In this document: piece by piece, positions 8,751-17,352 of the stretch
Layout: each line of letters starts with the position of its first letter
How positions within the stretch are numbered: position 1 is the stretch's first letter
Translations under genes and position numbers: made by a program
Assembly (NCBI RefSeq): GCF_037201975.1
Contig: NZ_CP147520.1
Span: 434,001 to 498,000 of the forward strand
Length of the DNA stretch: 64,000 nucleotides
Direction of reading: 5' to 3'
Origin: Streptomyces sp. TG1A-60
GTDB taxonomy: Bacteria; Actinomycetota; Actinomycetes; Streptomycetales; Streptomycetaceae
The notes under the pieces: generated by a model
Database searches by the model: none
The model's input: the letters and a program-made list of their open reading frames with translations, nothing else
Told to the model about the DNA's origin: nothing

Positions 8751-9377
8751 TCAGTCGAGCAGGCCGTCGTAGTCCGGCAGCTTGAAGGTGCGCTCGGCGT
8801 GGCCGCCGACGAGGTCGGTGGTGTTGTTGCCGACGTTGGCGATGATCTTGTAGCCGTCGGACTCGATGTCGGCGCGTGAGGCGGTCTTGTAGGCGGAGAC
8901 CTCGGCGAACAGGTCGGGCAGGTCGCGCACGTAGAGGCCGTCGACGGGGTAGCCGACGGTCTCCAGGTTCCATTCGGTGACGCTCTCGATGATGCCCGGC
9001 CGGGCGGTGACGAAGAAGACGTCGACCCCACGGGACTTGGCGTACTGGGCCAGCGTCAGGGAGGGCTTCAGCGCCGGGGTGGGCAGCTTGTACCAGGGCG
9101 TGTAGTGCGTCTCCAGCGTGGTGTTGTCGATGTCGAAGACGATGGCGAGCTTCTGGCCGGAGGAGTTGGCGGTGCGCTGCTGTATGTAGGGGGTGGCCGT
9201 GTCGATCACGGCCTTGACGTCCGCCTGCCAGGTCGCGTGGTCCGCCTCGGTGACCGCGACGGCGGCCTCGCCCGGCGCCGCGATCGCCGGAGCCGCCGCG
9301 GTCACCGAGGCCCCCAGGCCCAGTACGGCCACGGCGGCGACCGTCCTGATGCGGCGTGCCGCACCGCTTGCTGTCAT
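8751..9377 (-). CDS. Secreted HAD-superfamily class IIIB acid phosphatase
   Basis: The 208-residue product has a Sec signal (residues 1-33, ending APAIAA). HAD motif I is FDIDNTT with nucleophile D82 and general acid D84; motif II is FFVTARP at 121-127; the acidic motif IV is NVGNNTTDLVGG, where the usual GD pair is replaced by Asn residues and D188 may supply the metal ligand. It resembles plant vegetative storage protein/acid phosphatase class B-like enzymes of Streptomyces. AAGGGGA precedes the ATG. Likely role: release of phosphate from extracellular organophosphates. Confidence 0.85.
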   Translation of the reverse strand: MTASGAARRIRTVAAVAVLGLGASVTAAAPAIAAPGEAAVAVTEADHATWQADVKAVIDTATPYIQQRTANSSGQKLAIVFDIDNTTLETHYTPWYKLPTPALKPSLTLAQYAKSRGVDVFFVTARPGIIESVTEWNLETVGYPVDGLYVRDLPDLFAEVSAYKTASRADIESDGYKIIANVGNNTTDLVGGHAERTFKLPDYDGLLD

Positions 9378-9572
9378 GTTCGTCCCCTTTTCTCATGTGA
9401 GTGCGGCGAGGTCGGATGGAACCGTCGCCGCACTCGTCATGGTCATGCCCATTGGTGGCCGGGAGACTACACAAGAGTTACTGATTAGTAGAGGGGTCTC
9501 GACGATCGTTCACCGCCTCCTCGCGACCGCCCTGCGCGATGATGTCCGCGGGACTACGAGGCAGGGGGCAGC

Positions 9573-10574
9573 GTGGTGATCCGCAGTCGTACGGATCCGG
9601 TGGAAGCGGTCACGGACGGCTCGGCCGTGGAGGTGTGCTGCGACGAGTCGGGCTCGGACGGCGAGAATCTCACCACCGGCAACACCGATGTGTTCGCGCA
9701 CGGCAGCGTCCATCTGCCGATGGAGGTGGCCGCCGCGCAGCTGCGGGAGGTGCGCGACCGCATCCGCTCCCCGGCGGAGGAGTACAAGGCGAACATCCTC
9801 CTGCGCGAGAAACACCGCGCGGTGCTGGAGTGGCTCCTCGGGACCTCCGGGCCGATCCACGGGCACGCGCATGTCCACCTCACGGAGAAACCGTTCTTCG
9901 TGGTGGACCGGGTCGTGGCCCTCCTCACCGACCGGGGCCCGGACACCGCCCTCACCCTTCACCGCGAGGGCCGGAAGCCCTTCGGGAACGAGCGGTGGAG
10001 AGAGTTTCTGGAGACCGGCAACAATCTGCTGCGCACCCGGAAGAACAGCGAGGACGCCCAGTCCCCCGTCGCCCCCTTCTTCCGTACGGTGGACGCGCTG
10101 CTGCGCCTGCCCGCCCCGGAACCGGTGGGCGAGATCCTCGCCCTGCTCGCGCGGGCCCGGCCCCGCGCCGACGCCTACCGCGCGCGCATCCATGCCAGTC
10201 CCGAACTGTTCCCCGTGCTCAATCCGCTGATGCCGGCCATCGTGCACACCTCCGCGTACTGGCGCCGCGCAGGGCGGCCGGTCACGCTGGTGCACGACCG
10301 ACAGAACCTGCTGACCGACGAACGCGTCGCCTGGATCGAGAAGCGGGCGCGACTGGCCGGGTTCCGGCTGGTGGTGGCGCGTGAGGACCCACGGATCCTG
10401 CTCGCCGACTTCCTCGCCGGCACGGCGCGCAAGATCGCCTCCGACGAGCTCAACGGGCAGGGCGATCCACGCCTGACCGCGCTGTTGCGGCCGTACGTCG
10501 GCGCCTCGTCCGTATGGGGCGACGCACGTAGCTGGGCGGCGCTCGGGGACACCGGTCGAACTCGACCCCCGTGA
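9573..10574 (+). CDS. DUF3800-like protein
   Basis: The 333-residue protein starts with GTG after a purine-rich stretch. Near the N-terminus it has CDESGSDGENL (D24, E25, S26, G27) and near the C-terminus DPRILLADFLAGTARKI, the two hallmark acidic motifs of the DUF3800 family, which is thought to have an RNase H-like fold. The middle is alpha-helical with an HGHAHVHL stretch. There is no signal peptide or membrane segment. Some DUF3800 proteins are linked to mobile elements or defence, but nothing here shows that. Function unknown; a nucleic-acid role is inference from the fold. Confidence 0.65.
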   Translation: MVIRSRTDPVEAVTDGSAVEVCCDESGSDGENLTTGNTDVFAHGSVHLPMEVAAAQLREVRDRIRSPAEEYKANILLREKHRAVLEWLLGTSGPIHGHAHVHLTEKPFFVVDRVVALLTDRGPDTALTLHREGRKPFGNERWREFLETGNNLLRTRKNSEDAQSPVAPFFRTVDALLRLPAPEPVGEILALLARARPRADAYRARIHASPELFPVLNPLMPAIVHTSAYWRRAGRPVTLVHDRQNLLTDERVAWIEKRARLAGFRLVVAREDPRILLADFLAGTARKIASDELNGQGDPRLTALLRPYVGASSVWGDARSWAALGDTGRTRPP

Positions 10575-10617
10575 AGATCGCAGAAGTGTCAGCATCGGCC
10601 AACTACCGGGTCTACAT

Positions 10618-10671
10618 TGCCCGTTGAAACAAGCACCTCACGACTGCCCGTTGAACGAAGCACCTTCACGA
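10618..10671 (+). repeat. Imperfect 27-base tandem direct repeat
   Basis: Two near-identical units occur back to back, 10618-10643 and 10645-10671, both beginning TGCCCGTTGAA and ending TCACGA. They end about 20 bases before the GTG of the methyltransferase gene. They could be tandem sites for a regulator of that operon. Confidence 0.7.
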
Positions 10672-10691
10672 AGGATCCAGGAGCTGATGCC

Positions 10692-11531
10692 GTGACGGAC
10701 AACCCGGCAGCCTCGGACTTCCCCTCCTCGCCGCTGAACAGCCGCATCGTCACCGCGCGGCCGCACACGGCGCGGATCTGGAACTACTGGCTCGGCGGCG
10801 GGGACTACTACGAGGTCGACCGGGAGGCCGGGGACGAGATACGCCGACTGCATCCGCGCATCGGCGAATACGCCCGCGCGGACCGGCTCTTCCTCGGGCG
10901 GGCCGTCCGGCACCTGGTCGCCGAGGCGGGCATCCGGCAGTTCCTGGACATCGGCACCGGGCTGCCGACGGCGGAGAACACCCACGAGGTGGCACAGCGG
11001 CTCGCGCCGGAGTCACGCATCGTCTACGTCGACAACGATCCGCTGGTCCTGGTGCACGCCCGCGCCCTGCTGACGAGCACCCCCGAGGGCCGTACGGACC
11101 ACGTCGACGAGGATCTGCGCAATGTCGACTCGATCCTCGAACACGCCGCCAGGACCCTGGACCTCTCCCGGCCGGTCGCGCTGATGCTGCTCGGTGTGGT
11201 GATCTTCATCGAGGACGACGAGGACCCGTACGGCATCGTGCGCCGGCTCGTGGACGCCCTGCCCGCCGGCAGCCATCTGGCGCTCTCGCACACCATCACC
11301 GGTCCGGCCCTGCCCGATGTGGACGCCGCCGTCGAGTGGTGGAACGCGCACGGCACCCCGCGGATCACCCAGCGCACACCGGCGGCGGTCGCCCGCTTCT
11401 TCGACGGGCTGGAGCTGCTCGACCCCGGTGTGGTCTCGTGCTCCCGCTGGCGCCCGGACTTCTCCGTAGTCTGCCCTTCCGGGGAACCGGCGGAAGTGGC
11501 CATGTACTGCGGAGTGGGAGGCAAGCGCTGA
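10692..11531 (+). CDS. SAV2177-family SAM-dependent methyltransferase
   Basis: The 279-residue protein belongs to the S-adenosyl methyltransferase family PF04672, abundant in Streptomyces. Diagnostic stretches are ARIWNYWLGGGDYYEVD (29-44) and the SAM-binding FLDIGTGLPT (84-93), followed by VYVDNDPLVL. The start is taken as the GTG at 10692, preceded by CCAGGAG; an upstream in-frame GTG would place the start in the direct repeats. Its stop overlaps the ATG of the next gene by one base, so the two are translationally coupled. The substrate is unknown; relatives sit in many regulatory and biosynthetic loci. Confidence 0.88.
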   Translation: MTDNPAASDFPSSPLNSRIVTARPHTARIWNYWLGGGDYYEVDREAGDEIRRLHPRIGEYARADRLFLGRAVRHLVAEAGIRQFLDIGTGLPTAENTHEVAQRLAPESRIVYVDNDPLVLVHARALLTSTPEGRTDHVDEDLRNVDSILEHAARTLDLSRPVALMLLGVVIFIEDDEDPYGIVRRLVDALPAGSHLALSHTITGPALPDVDAAVEWWNAHGTPRITQRTPAAVARFFDGLELLDPGVVSCSRWRPDFSVVCPSGEPAEVAMYCGVGGKR

Positions 11532-12051
11532 TGGCGGTCGACCTGGTCCGGCTCCAACTGGACGTCACCGACTTCGACCTGGCACGTTTCCAGCCGTACG
11601 TCGAACGGTGCCGTACGTCCGGCATCCGGCTGACGACGCTCTCCGAGCTCGGCGACACCCCGGCACACCGCCGGGAGTTGTACGAACTCAACAAGGAGTG
11701 CTCGGCGGACATCCCGGAGCGCGGCGCCTTCCACGACTTCGACGAGTACCACCGGCTCCGCTTCGAGGTGCCCGCCTACGATCCGCGCGGTGTCGTGCTG
11801 GCCGTCGACGGCGACAAGTGGATCGGCATGGCGGCGACCCCGGACCGGCGGCGGTCCGGGGTCGTGTTCAACGAGATGACCGGGTGCGGGCGCCCCACCG
11901 GGGCCGGGGCGTCTCGGTGACCATGAAGACCTTCGGTATCGGGTTCGCCGGGATCTGCGGGGTGAGCACGATCCGTACGCTCCATCACCCGGCCAACGCG
12001 AGCGCGATCGCCATGAACCGGACGTTGGGATACGTCGACGCGCACTGGTGA
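11531..12051 (+). pseudogene. GNAT acetyltransferase, frameshifted
   Basis: The gene opens with the ATG overlapping the methyltransferase stop. The first part (to about residue 117) gives the GNAT N-terminal half, ending VVLAVDGDKWIGMAATP and VVFNEMTG. The frame is then lost at the GGG of 11882-11884. Restoring one G gives VRAPHRGRGVSVTMKTFGI (the acetyl-CoA-binding motif A) and TLHHPANASAIAMNRTLGYV (motif B), ending at TGA 12049-12051 for a normal 173 residues. The acceptor is unknown. As the sequence stands the acetyl-CoA site is not made. Confidence 0.85.
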
Positions 12052-12080
12052 ACATGTGTCCGCCACCGCACGTATGGAAG

Positions 12081-12107
12081 GAGGGCGCTCAAGGACCGGA
12101 CGCCCTC
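12081..12107 (+). terminator. Candidate terminator after GNAT gene
   Basis: GAGGGCG and CGCCCTC form a 7-base stem around a 13-base loop, 30 bases after the GNAT stop. Confidence 0.4.
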
Positions 12108-12108
12108 G

Positions 12109-12122
12109 CGGTGTTGACACCG
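12109..12122. promoter_or_regulatory. 14-base palindrome upstream of protease gene
   Basis: CGGTGTTGACACCG is a palindrome containing a TTGACA box, 29 bases before the protease ATG. It may be a regulator site overlapping a promoter -35 element; no good -10 was found. Confidence 0.3.
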
Positions 12123-12150
12123 TGTCGGACGGGGTTCGGGGAGCCAGGCA

Positions 12151-13530
12151 ATGAGGCACGCACGACGACGAGTCGTGAAGCGGGTGGCGCGGCTGACGGC
12201 CGTCGGTGGACTGCTCTGCGGGGCCCTGATGGTCGCGCAGGCGGCGATGGCGACCGAACCCACCATCTCCCCGCCCGCGACCCGGAGTTCGGTGCTCGCC
12301 GCGTCCAGCACCGGCAACGGTCTGGTGAGCGAGCTCGGCTCCTCCCGCACGGCGGGCACCTGGATCGCCGAGGACGGCAGCCCGGTCGTCGCGGTCACCG
12401 ACGAGAACGCCGCCGCAGAGGTCGAACAGGCGGGTGCGCGGCCCAAGATGGTCGAGTACAGCGCGGAGGACCTGAAGTCGGCCACCGAGGCGCTGCGTTC
12501 GGCCCCCCGGGTGTCCGGCACCTCGTGGGCCGTCGACCCCGCCTCCAACGAGGTCGTGGTGCGGGCCGACAGCACGGTCTCCGACGAGGACTGGTCGAGC
12601 CTCACGGAGCTCGCCGAGGAGATCGGCGGGTCCGTCCGGATGGAGCGCACCGAGGGCGCGTACACGATGCGCCTCAACGGCGCCCAGCCGATCTTCGGCA
12701 CCGGCGGACGCTGTTCGATCGGCTTCAACGTGACCGACGGCGAGAACGAGTTCATGCTCACGGCCGGGCACTGCGGTCCGGCCGGTTCCGTCTGGTTCGC
12801 GGACAATCAGGGCCGGCAGGAGATCGGCCGGACGACCGAGACGAACTTCCCCGGCGGTGACTTCTCGCTCGTGCAGTATCTCCAGGACGCGCCGAGCAAC
12901 TCGACCAACGTCGTCGCCGTCGGCGACGGCCGTGGGGTGCGCATCACCTCGGTCGGTGACGCCGCGGTCGGCCAGCGGGTCTTCCGCAGCGGCAGCACCA
13001 CCGGCTTCCGCAACGGCGAGGTGACCGGCCTCGACGCCACGGTCAACTACCCCGAGGGCACGGTCACCGGGCTCATCGAGACCACGGTCTGCGCCGAGCC
13101 GGGCGACAGCGGCGGCCCGCTCTTCTCGGAGGGCGTGGCCCTGGGGGTGACCTCCGGCGGCAACGGCGACTGCCAGGTGGGCGGTACGACGTTCTTCCAG
13201 CCGCTGTCCGCCGCCCTGGAGGAGTTCGGCGTCGAGTTGGCGGGTCTGCCCCAGTCCGCCGCCCAGCCCACCGCTGCCGACGACGGCTCAGCGGACGACG
13301 ACTCGCAGAGCGCCGCCGCCCCTGGCGCCGCCGAACCGGGCGCCGTGGAGCCCGTCGAGTCCATCGGCGCCGCCTCCGACATCCTCGACCGCCTCGCCGA
13401 CCCCCGAAACGTGGGCCCGGGCCTCCTGGTCCTCGCCGGCAGCCTGGTGGCCCTGGCGGCCACCCGCTTCATCCGCACAGAGCAGGACAGGGCGGCCTAC
13501 CGCCGCCAGTATTCCCAGAGCTGGGGCTGA
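12151..13530 (+). CDS. Membrane-anchored streptogrisin-like serine protease (S1 family)
   Basis: The 459-residue protein has a Sec signal (about 1-35), a pro-region resembling alpha-lytic protease propeptides (about 85-180), and a chymotrypsin-fold domain with catalytic H207 (TAGHCG), D237 (GGDFSLVQY) and S320 (EPGDSGGP). Cysteine pairs C188-C208 and C314-C341 match streptogrisins. Unlike the usual secreted enzymes it adds an acidic Ala/Pro/Asp linker (370-410) and a C-terminal membrane helix (422-441) ending in a basic tail, so it probably stays on the cell surface. A second streptogrisin-like gene lies at 40819-42204 and a subtilisin-inhibitor homologue at 56614. Confidence 0.9.
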   Translation: MRHARRRVVKRVARLTAVGGLLCGALMVAQAAMATEPTISPPATRSSVLAASSTGNGLVSELGSSRTAGTWIAEDGSPVVAVTDENAAAEVEQAGARPKMVEYSAEDLKSATEALRSAPRVSGTSWAVDPASNEVVVRADSTVSDEDWSSLTELAEEIGGSVRMERTEGAYTMRLNGAQPIFGTGGRCSIGFNVTDGENEFMLTAGHCGPAGSVWFADNQGRQEIGRTTETNFPGGDFSLVQYLQDAPSNSTNVVAVGDGRGVRITSVGDAAVGQRVFRSGSTTGFRNGEVTGLDATVNYPEGTVTGLIETTVCAEPGDSGGPLFSEGVALGVTSGGNGDCQVGGTTFFQPLSAALEEFGVELAGLPQSAAQPTAADDGSADDDSQSAAAPGAAEPGAVEPVESIGAASDILDRLADPRNVGPGLLVLAGSLVALAATRFIRTEQDRAAYRRQYSQSWG

Positions 13531-13542
13531 GAGGGGGCACAC

Positions 13543-13569
13543 GCCCCGCGCCCTGACGGGGCGCGGGGC
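13543..13569. terminator. GC-rich hairpin terminator
   Basis: GCCCCGCGCCC and GGGCGCGGGGC form a perfect 11-base stem with a 5-base loop just after the protease stop, facing the small convergent gene. Confidence 0.7.
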
Positions 13570-13594
13570 CCGGCAGACGCATGTCCTCGTCGGC

Positions 13595-13783
13595 TCACTC
13601 GGCGGAGCGCGCCGCCCACTCCAAAACGAGCCGCTCGTACTCGCCGCGCTGTTCCCTGTTCAATGTCCCACCGCTCCGGAACCAGAGCGCCCGGATCTCC
13701 TCGTTGACCTCGGCGGCCGTTCTCGACGGTGTTTCCGGTCTTTCCAGGACGACGTCAGGGGGAGTGGACATGGTGTAAACCAT
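13595..13783 (-). CDS. Small conserved hypothetical protein
   Basis: This 62-residue protein contains AAEVNEEIRALWFRSGG followed by an amphipathic helix, REQRGEYERLVLEWA, a pattern seen in small Streptomyces proteins of unknown function. GAGG lies a few bases before the first ATG; a second in-frame ATG at 13771 has no clear ribosome binding site. There is no signal peptide. It is convergent with the protease gene and separated from it by a terminator. Function not recognised. Confidence 0.6.
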   Translation of the reverse strand: MVYTMSTPPDVVLERPETPSRTAAEVNEEIRALWFRSGGTLNREQRGEYERLVLEWAARSAE

Positions 13784-13926
13784 ATGTCCTCGAACGTGAA
13801 GCCGATGTGAGTAAAGGCCCCACTTCAGACATTACGGACCGTGAAGCTGATCACTCTGCGTTTACGGCTCCACGGTCCCGAGCACAAGCATCCGAATGCC
13901 GGCACGGCGGGCGCCTGGCGCCGGGA

Positions 13927-14622
13927 TCAGGTGCCCGGCTTGCGGCCGTACACGTAGACGTCGTCGCCCTTCTTCAGCAGCGACCAGTACTTCTTGGCGG
14001 CGGTCTTGGTCATGTTGACGCAGCCGCGGGAGCCGGGCGGGTTCCACATGCTGACGCCGGCGGAGTGGAAGGCCTGGCCGCCGTCGAAGAACTGACTGTA
14101 GGGCATGGGGACGTGGTAGATCGACGAGACGTGGTCGATGTTCCGCCAGTAGACCTTCTTCAGGCCGGTGCGGGTCTCGTAGCCGTCACGGCCGGTGCGG
14201 ACGGGCACCGGCCCGTACACGAGCTTCTTGCCGTCCTGGATCCAGCTCAGCTGGAGGGTGAGGTCGACGCAGGCGATCCGGCCCTTGTTGACCGGGCACT
14301 TGCCCGCCTTGTCGGGGTTCTTGCCAACGGCCTTCTGCTTGTTCATCAGGCTCATCACGCCCCAGGTGACGGGGCCCGCGTAGCCGATGTTCGGTGTGAT
14401 GCCGTGCTTGGCCTGGAAGGCCTTGATCGCCTTGCAGTCGGCGGTGGACTGCCTGCCGTCGACCGGCCGCCCGAGGAACTTCTCCACCTGCTTCTGGTAC
14501 GGGCCGGTCGCCGTCGTGCAACTCGCCGCCTGCGCGGGCGCGATGCCCAGCGCGAGCGTCAGTGGTGTCAGCAGTCCGGTGATGGTGAGTGCGACTGCGC
14601 CTCGTCTCGCTGTGTCCCCCAT
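13927..14622 (-). CDS. Secreted L,D-transpeptidase with peptidoglycan-binding domain
   Basis: The 231-residue protein has a signal peptide (1-32), a peptidoglycan-binding-like region (KQVEKFLGRPVDGRQS ... IKAFQAKHGI) and a YkuD catalytic domain ending HSAGVSMWNPPGSRGCVNM, where the Cys of SRGCVNM is the nucleophile and His/Gly residues complete the family motif HxxxxxxxxxxxSRGCVR. It makes 3-3 cross-links in peptidoglycan or attaches proteins to the wall. GAAGGG precedes the ATG. Confidence 0.9.
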   Translation of the reverse strand: MGDTARRGAVALTITGLLTPLTLALGIAPAQAASCTTATGPYQKQVEKFLGRPVDGRQSTADCKAIKAFQAKHGITPNIGYAGPVTWGVMSLMNKQKAVGKNPDKAGKCPVNKGRIACVDLTLQLSWIQDGKKLVYGPVPVRTGRDGYETRTGLKKVYWRNIDHVSSIYHVPMPYSQFFDGGQAFHSAGVSMWNPPGSRGCVNMTKTAAKKYWSLLKKGDDVYVYGRKPGT

Positions 14623-14721
14623 GGCGGGCCCTTCCCCCTTCGCGCGCTTCGCTGCTTCTGCCTGCCTAGACAGGCGATGGGGGTCGACGGTTGCAGGACG
14701 GCTCGTGTCGAGACGAAACAG

Positions 14722-14748
14722 TTACACGGCGAGTAATTCAGATATAGA
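14722..14748 (+). promoter_or_regulatory. Candidate promoter of a leaderless transcript
   Basis: TTACAC at 14722-14727 and TATAGA at 14743-14748, 15 bases apart, lie directly before the ATG at 14757. With a usual -10 to start distance, transcription would begin at or next to the ATG. No ribosome binding site is present upstream of that ATG. Confidence 0.4.
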
Positions 14749-14756
14749 GTTCTCCC

Positions 14757-15242
14757 ATGAGCAACAGCGATTCTATTTCTCGCGTGGCCCTCAAGAAAAT
14801 CACCCCCGATGTGTCCGGCGCGATGGGCTCTCTGCACGCCGCCGCAGTTTCCGCGGCGCGGGACGCGAAGGTCGAGCCGGAAATCCTCGAACTGATCAGA
14901 ATTCGCGCCTCGCAGATCAACGGCTGCGCGTTCTGCCTGGACATGCACACCAAGGACGCCCGCGCGCGGGGCGAGACCGAGCAGCGGATCTACGCGCTCA
15001 GCGCCTGGCGCGAGACCCCCTTCTTCACCGACCGCGAGCGCGCCGCCCTGGCGTTGAGCGAGGCGGTGACCCTGGTTCACGACGGCCACGTCCCTGCCGA
15101 CGTCTACGCGGCGGCCTCCAAGGTGTTCGACGAGCAGCAGGTCGCCGCGCTGATCTGGGTGGCCACCGTCATCAACGCCTACAACCGGATCGCCATCGCG
15201 ACACGGATGGTTCCGGGCGCATATCAGCCCGTTCAGACGTAG
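14757..15242 (+). CDS. AhpD-like carboxymuconolactone-decarboxylase-family protein
   Basis: The 161-residue protein has the family core LELIRIRASQINGCAFCLDMHTKDARARGE (about 45-75), with the CxxC and downstream His of alkylhydroperoxidase-like members, and the typical ERAALALSEAVTLV helix. Such proteins reduce peroxides through the vicinal cysteines; the physiological partner is unknown. It is transcribed towards the p-aminobenzoate operon and is separated from it by a strong terminator. Probably leaderless. Confidence 0.88.
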   Translation: MSNSDSISRVALKKITPDVSGAMGSLHAAAVSAARDAKVEPEILELIRIRASQINGCAFCLDMHTKDARARGETEQRIYALSAWRETPFFTDRERAALALSEAVTLVHDGHVPADVYAAASKVFDEQQVAALIWVATVINAYNRIAIATRMVPGAYQPVQT

Positions 15243-15289
15243 CTCCGAAGTCCCGGGAAGGCTTTCCCGACCATTCAGCAAAGACCTGT

Positions 15290-15322
15290 AGCGCCGGGCC
15301 GTATTCCCTTCGGCCCGGCGCT
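15290..15322. terminator. Bidirectional terminator
   Basis: AGCGCCGGGCCG and CGGCCCGGCGCT form a perfect 12-base stem with a 9-base loop between the convergent AhpD-like and PabC-like genes. Confidence 0.8.
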
Positions 15323-15349
15323 TCCGAGCGCCCGTATATCGCCGCCTTT

Positions 15350-16144
15350 TCAGTTGTTCGGCAGCGGCTCCATGATGCCGTCGAGCCATTGCCGCCATTC
15401 AGGTGCGCGTACGGCCGGGCCCGCGGTCATCGGCCGGCCGGTCCAGGCGGTGACCGGGCGGATCCCGTGCAGGGCGTTGACGAGCCACACCTCGCGGCCG
15501 TCCAGCTCCGCCAGGGAGCGCTCGCGGTGGGCGATCCGCACTCCGGTGCGGGCGGCCCGCTCCTGCACGAGCGCCAAGGTCACCCCCGCGAGGAGAGGCA
15601 GGCGGGGCGGCGGCAGACAGAGGGTGTCGCCCTCCCACCACAGGAGGCTGGAGTTGGCGGCCTCCAGCACCAGCCCGGAGGGCGCGATGAGCACGGCCTC
15701 GTCCGCGTCCGCGCCGGCCGCCCGCCGACGGACGCGGGCCAGGGCGTCCAGGTCCGGTCCCTTGCGGCGGGGCACGGTACGCGGGTCGGGCTGGCCGGCC
15801 GCCCACACCCGGACATCGGCGGTGAGGGCCGGCGCATGCCGCAGCAGGAGTCTCAGCTCCAGGGAACCGGCGGCGAGTTCCACGCGGGGGAACCACTCCC
15901 CCGTGCGCGGCAGGGCGCACGTCATGTCCCGCCAGAAGTCGACGGCCTGGCGCAGGAGCGGAGCGCCGCACTCGCCACAGGCCCTCAGGAACCTCTCGCG
16001 GTGCCGGTCGAAGCCGCGCACCCGTCCCCCGCGCAGCAGCCACGAGTCGGCGACGAGGAGGCGTCCGCCCTGTGCCGGGCCGGGGACGAGGCCGTGCTCG
16101 GGTGACCAGGTCGACAGGCCTTCCGTGATGGCGGGTTGTGTCAC
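15350..16144 (-). CDS. pabC: Class IV aminotransferase, probable 4-amino-4-deoxychorismate lyase
   Basis: GTG at 16144 follows AGGAG. The 264-residue product is a fold-type IV PLP enzyme: K128 in RRKGPDLDALARVRR is the likely PLP lysine, E161 in GLVLEAANSSLLWW matches the cofactor-ring Glu, and the C-terminus has WLVNALHGIRPVTAW. Branched-chain aminotransferases share this fold, but the gene is last in an operon that encodes an aminodeoxychorismate synthase, so conversion of aminodeoxychorismate to p-aminobenzoate and pyruvate is the best inference. Confidence 0.8.
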   Translation of the reverse strand: MTQPAITEGLSTWSPEHGLVPGPAQGGRLLVADSWLLRGGRVRGFDRHRERFLRACGECGAPLLRQAVDFWRDMTCALPRTGEWFPRVELAAGSLELRLLLRHAPALTADVRVWAAGQPDPRTVPRRKGPDLDALARVRRRAAGADADEAVLIAPSGLVLEAANSSLLWWEGDTLCLPPPRLPLLAGVTLALVQERAARTGVRIAHRERSLAELDGREVWLVNALHGIRPVTAWTGRPMTAGPAVRAPEWRQWLDGIMEPLPNN

Positions 16145-16170
16145 TCGGTGCTCCTGTGGGTCTTTCCGGT

Positions 16171-17352
16171 TCAGTACTTGCGGCCCGCGACGGCCGGGGA
16201 GCCGTGCCGGGGTCCGTAGGGCGCGTGCTCCAGCCAGGCACCACAGCGGGGCACCACGGGGGCGAGGGCCGCCGCCGCCCGTTGTCTGATGCGGACGATA
16301 CGGCGTCGGGGCCGCAGATGGTCCAGGGCGACGCCGGCGGCGACGCTGTTGAACAGACCCGCCGAGCGCCGGATCTCGGCGAAGGAGGCGACCGCCTCGG
16401 GCGTGCCGTCGGCGATCGCGCGGGCGGCGGCGGTCGCGTCCGCGATGCCGCTGTTCATCCCGCGCGCCCCGAACGGCGGGAAGAGGTGCGCCGCCTCCCC
16501 GGCGAGCAGCACCCGGTGGTGCGGGTCGGTGAAGGCGGCGGCGACCTTGCGCAGGAAGCGGTACGTGGACACCCACAGGACGCGCTCGCCGTACCCGTCG
16601 CCGACGACCTGGGGGAGCCAGCGGCGTACGGCCTCCTCGGTGCCGTACCCGTCCGCCGCGTCGTCGTCGTGGCACTGGAGGTCGAGCTGGAAGCCCCCGG
16701 TGAACGGCACCCGCATGACGCTGCGACCGTCGAGCGCCGGGTGCTCGTAGTGGAAGACCCGCTCCAGCGGCAGTTCGGCACCGGGGATGTCGGCGATGTC
16801 CGCGACGACGTGGAAACCCTCGCCGTGGGTGCCCTCCAGCGGGATGCCCAGTGCGCGCCGTACGGCCGATCGGGCTCCGTCGCCGGCCACGACGTGGGTG
16901 CCCCTCCAGGTACGGCCGTCGTCGTCCGTGAGGGTCGCTCCGGACGGATCGGTCCGTACGCCGGTGATCCGCGCCTCCCACACGAACTCCACGTCGGCGT
17001 CCTCGCAGGCGGCGAGCAGGAAGCGCTCGGTGTCGACCTGGCGGAGACTGGTGAAGGGCGGGGTGCCGGTGGGCGGCGGGAAGGTCCTGGAGTACACCTC
17101 GCGGCCCCGGTACAGGGTGCGCTTGGTGTGCCAGGTCTGCCCGTACGCGGCGATCTCGGCCGCCAGTCCCGGGCGTGCCCCTTCGAGGAGCTCCAGGGTC
17201 TCCCGGTGCACGAACAGTGCGCGGCTCCCGGGGCGTTGGCGGCCCTCGGGGTCGGCTTCGAGCACGACGACGGGAAGGTCGTGGGCGCGCAGGGCGAGGG
17301 CGGCCGACAGGCCCACGGGGCCGGCGCCCACGACGAGGACCGGGGTCGTCAT
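16171..17352 (-). CDS. FAD-dependent aromatic monooxygenase
   Basis: The 393-residue protein is a single-component group A flavin hydroxylase of the PHBH/UbiH type. It has the dinucleotide fold VLVVGAGPVGLSAALAL (5-21, G9, G11, G14), the DG motif VVAGDGARS (D158, G159) and the second FAD motif at 285 onward, written GEAAHLFPPFGARGMNSGI. The normally invariant Asp of the GDAAH motif is Glu here (E286). Its ATG overlaps the upstream ligase stop by four bases. In this operon it may hydroxylate p-aminobenzoate or its CoA ester, possibly decarboxylating it; the substrate is inferred only from context. Confidence 0.82.
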   Translation of the reverse strand: MTTPVLVVGAGPVGLSAALALRAHDLPVVVLEADPEGRQRPGSRALFVHRETLELLEGARPGLAAEIAAYGQTWHTKRTLYRGREVYSRTFPPPTGTPPFTSLRQVDTERFLLAACEDADVEFVWEARITGVRTDPSGATLTDDDGRTWRGTHVVAGDGARSAVRRALGIPLEGTHGEGFHVVADIADIPGAELPLERVFHYEHPALDGRSVMRVPFTGGFQLDLQCHDDDAADGYGTEEAVRRWLPQVVGDGYGERVLWVSTYRFLRKVAAAFTDPHHRVLLAGEAAHLFPPFGARGMNSGIADATAAARAIADGTPEAVASFAEIRRSAGLFNSVAAGVALDHLRPRRRIVRIRQRAAAALAPVVPRCGAWLEHAPYGPRHGSPAVAGRKY

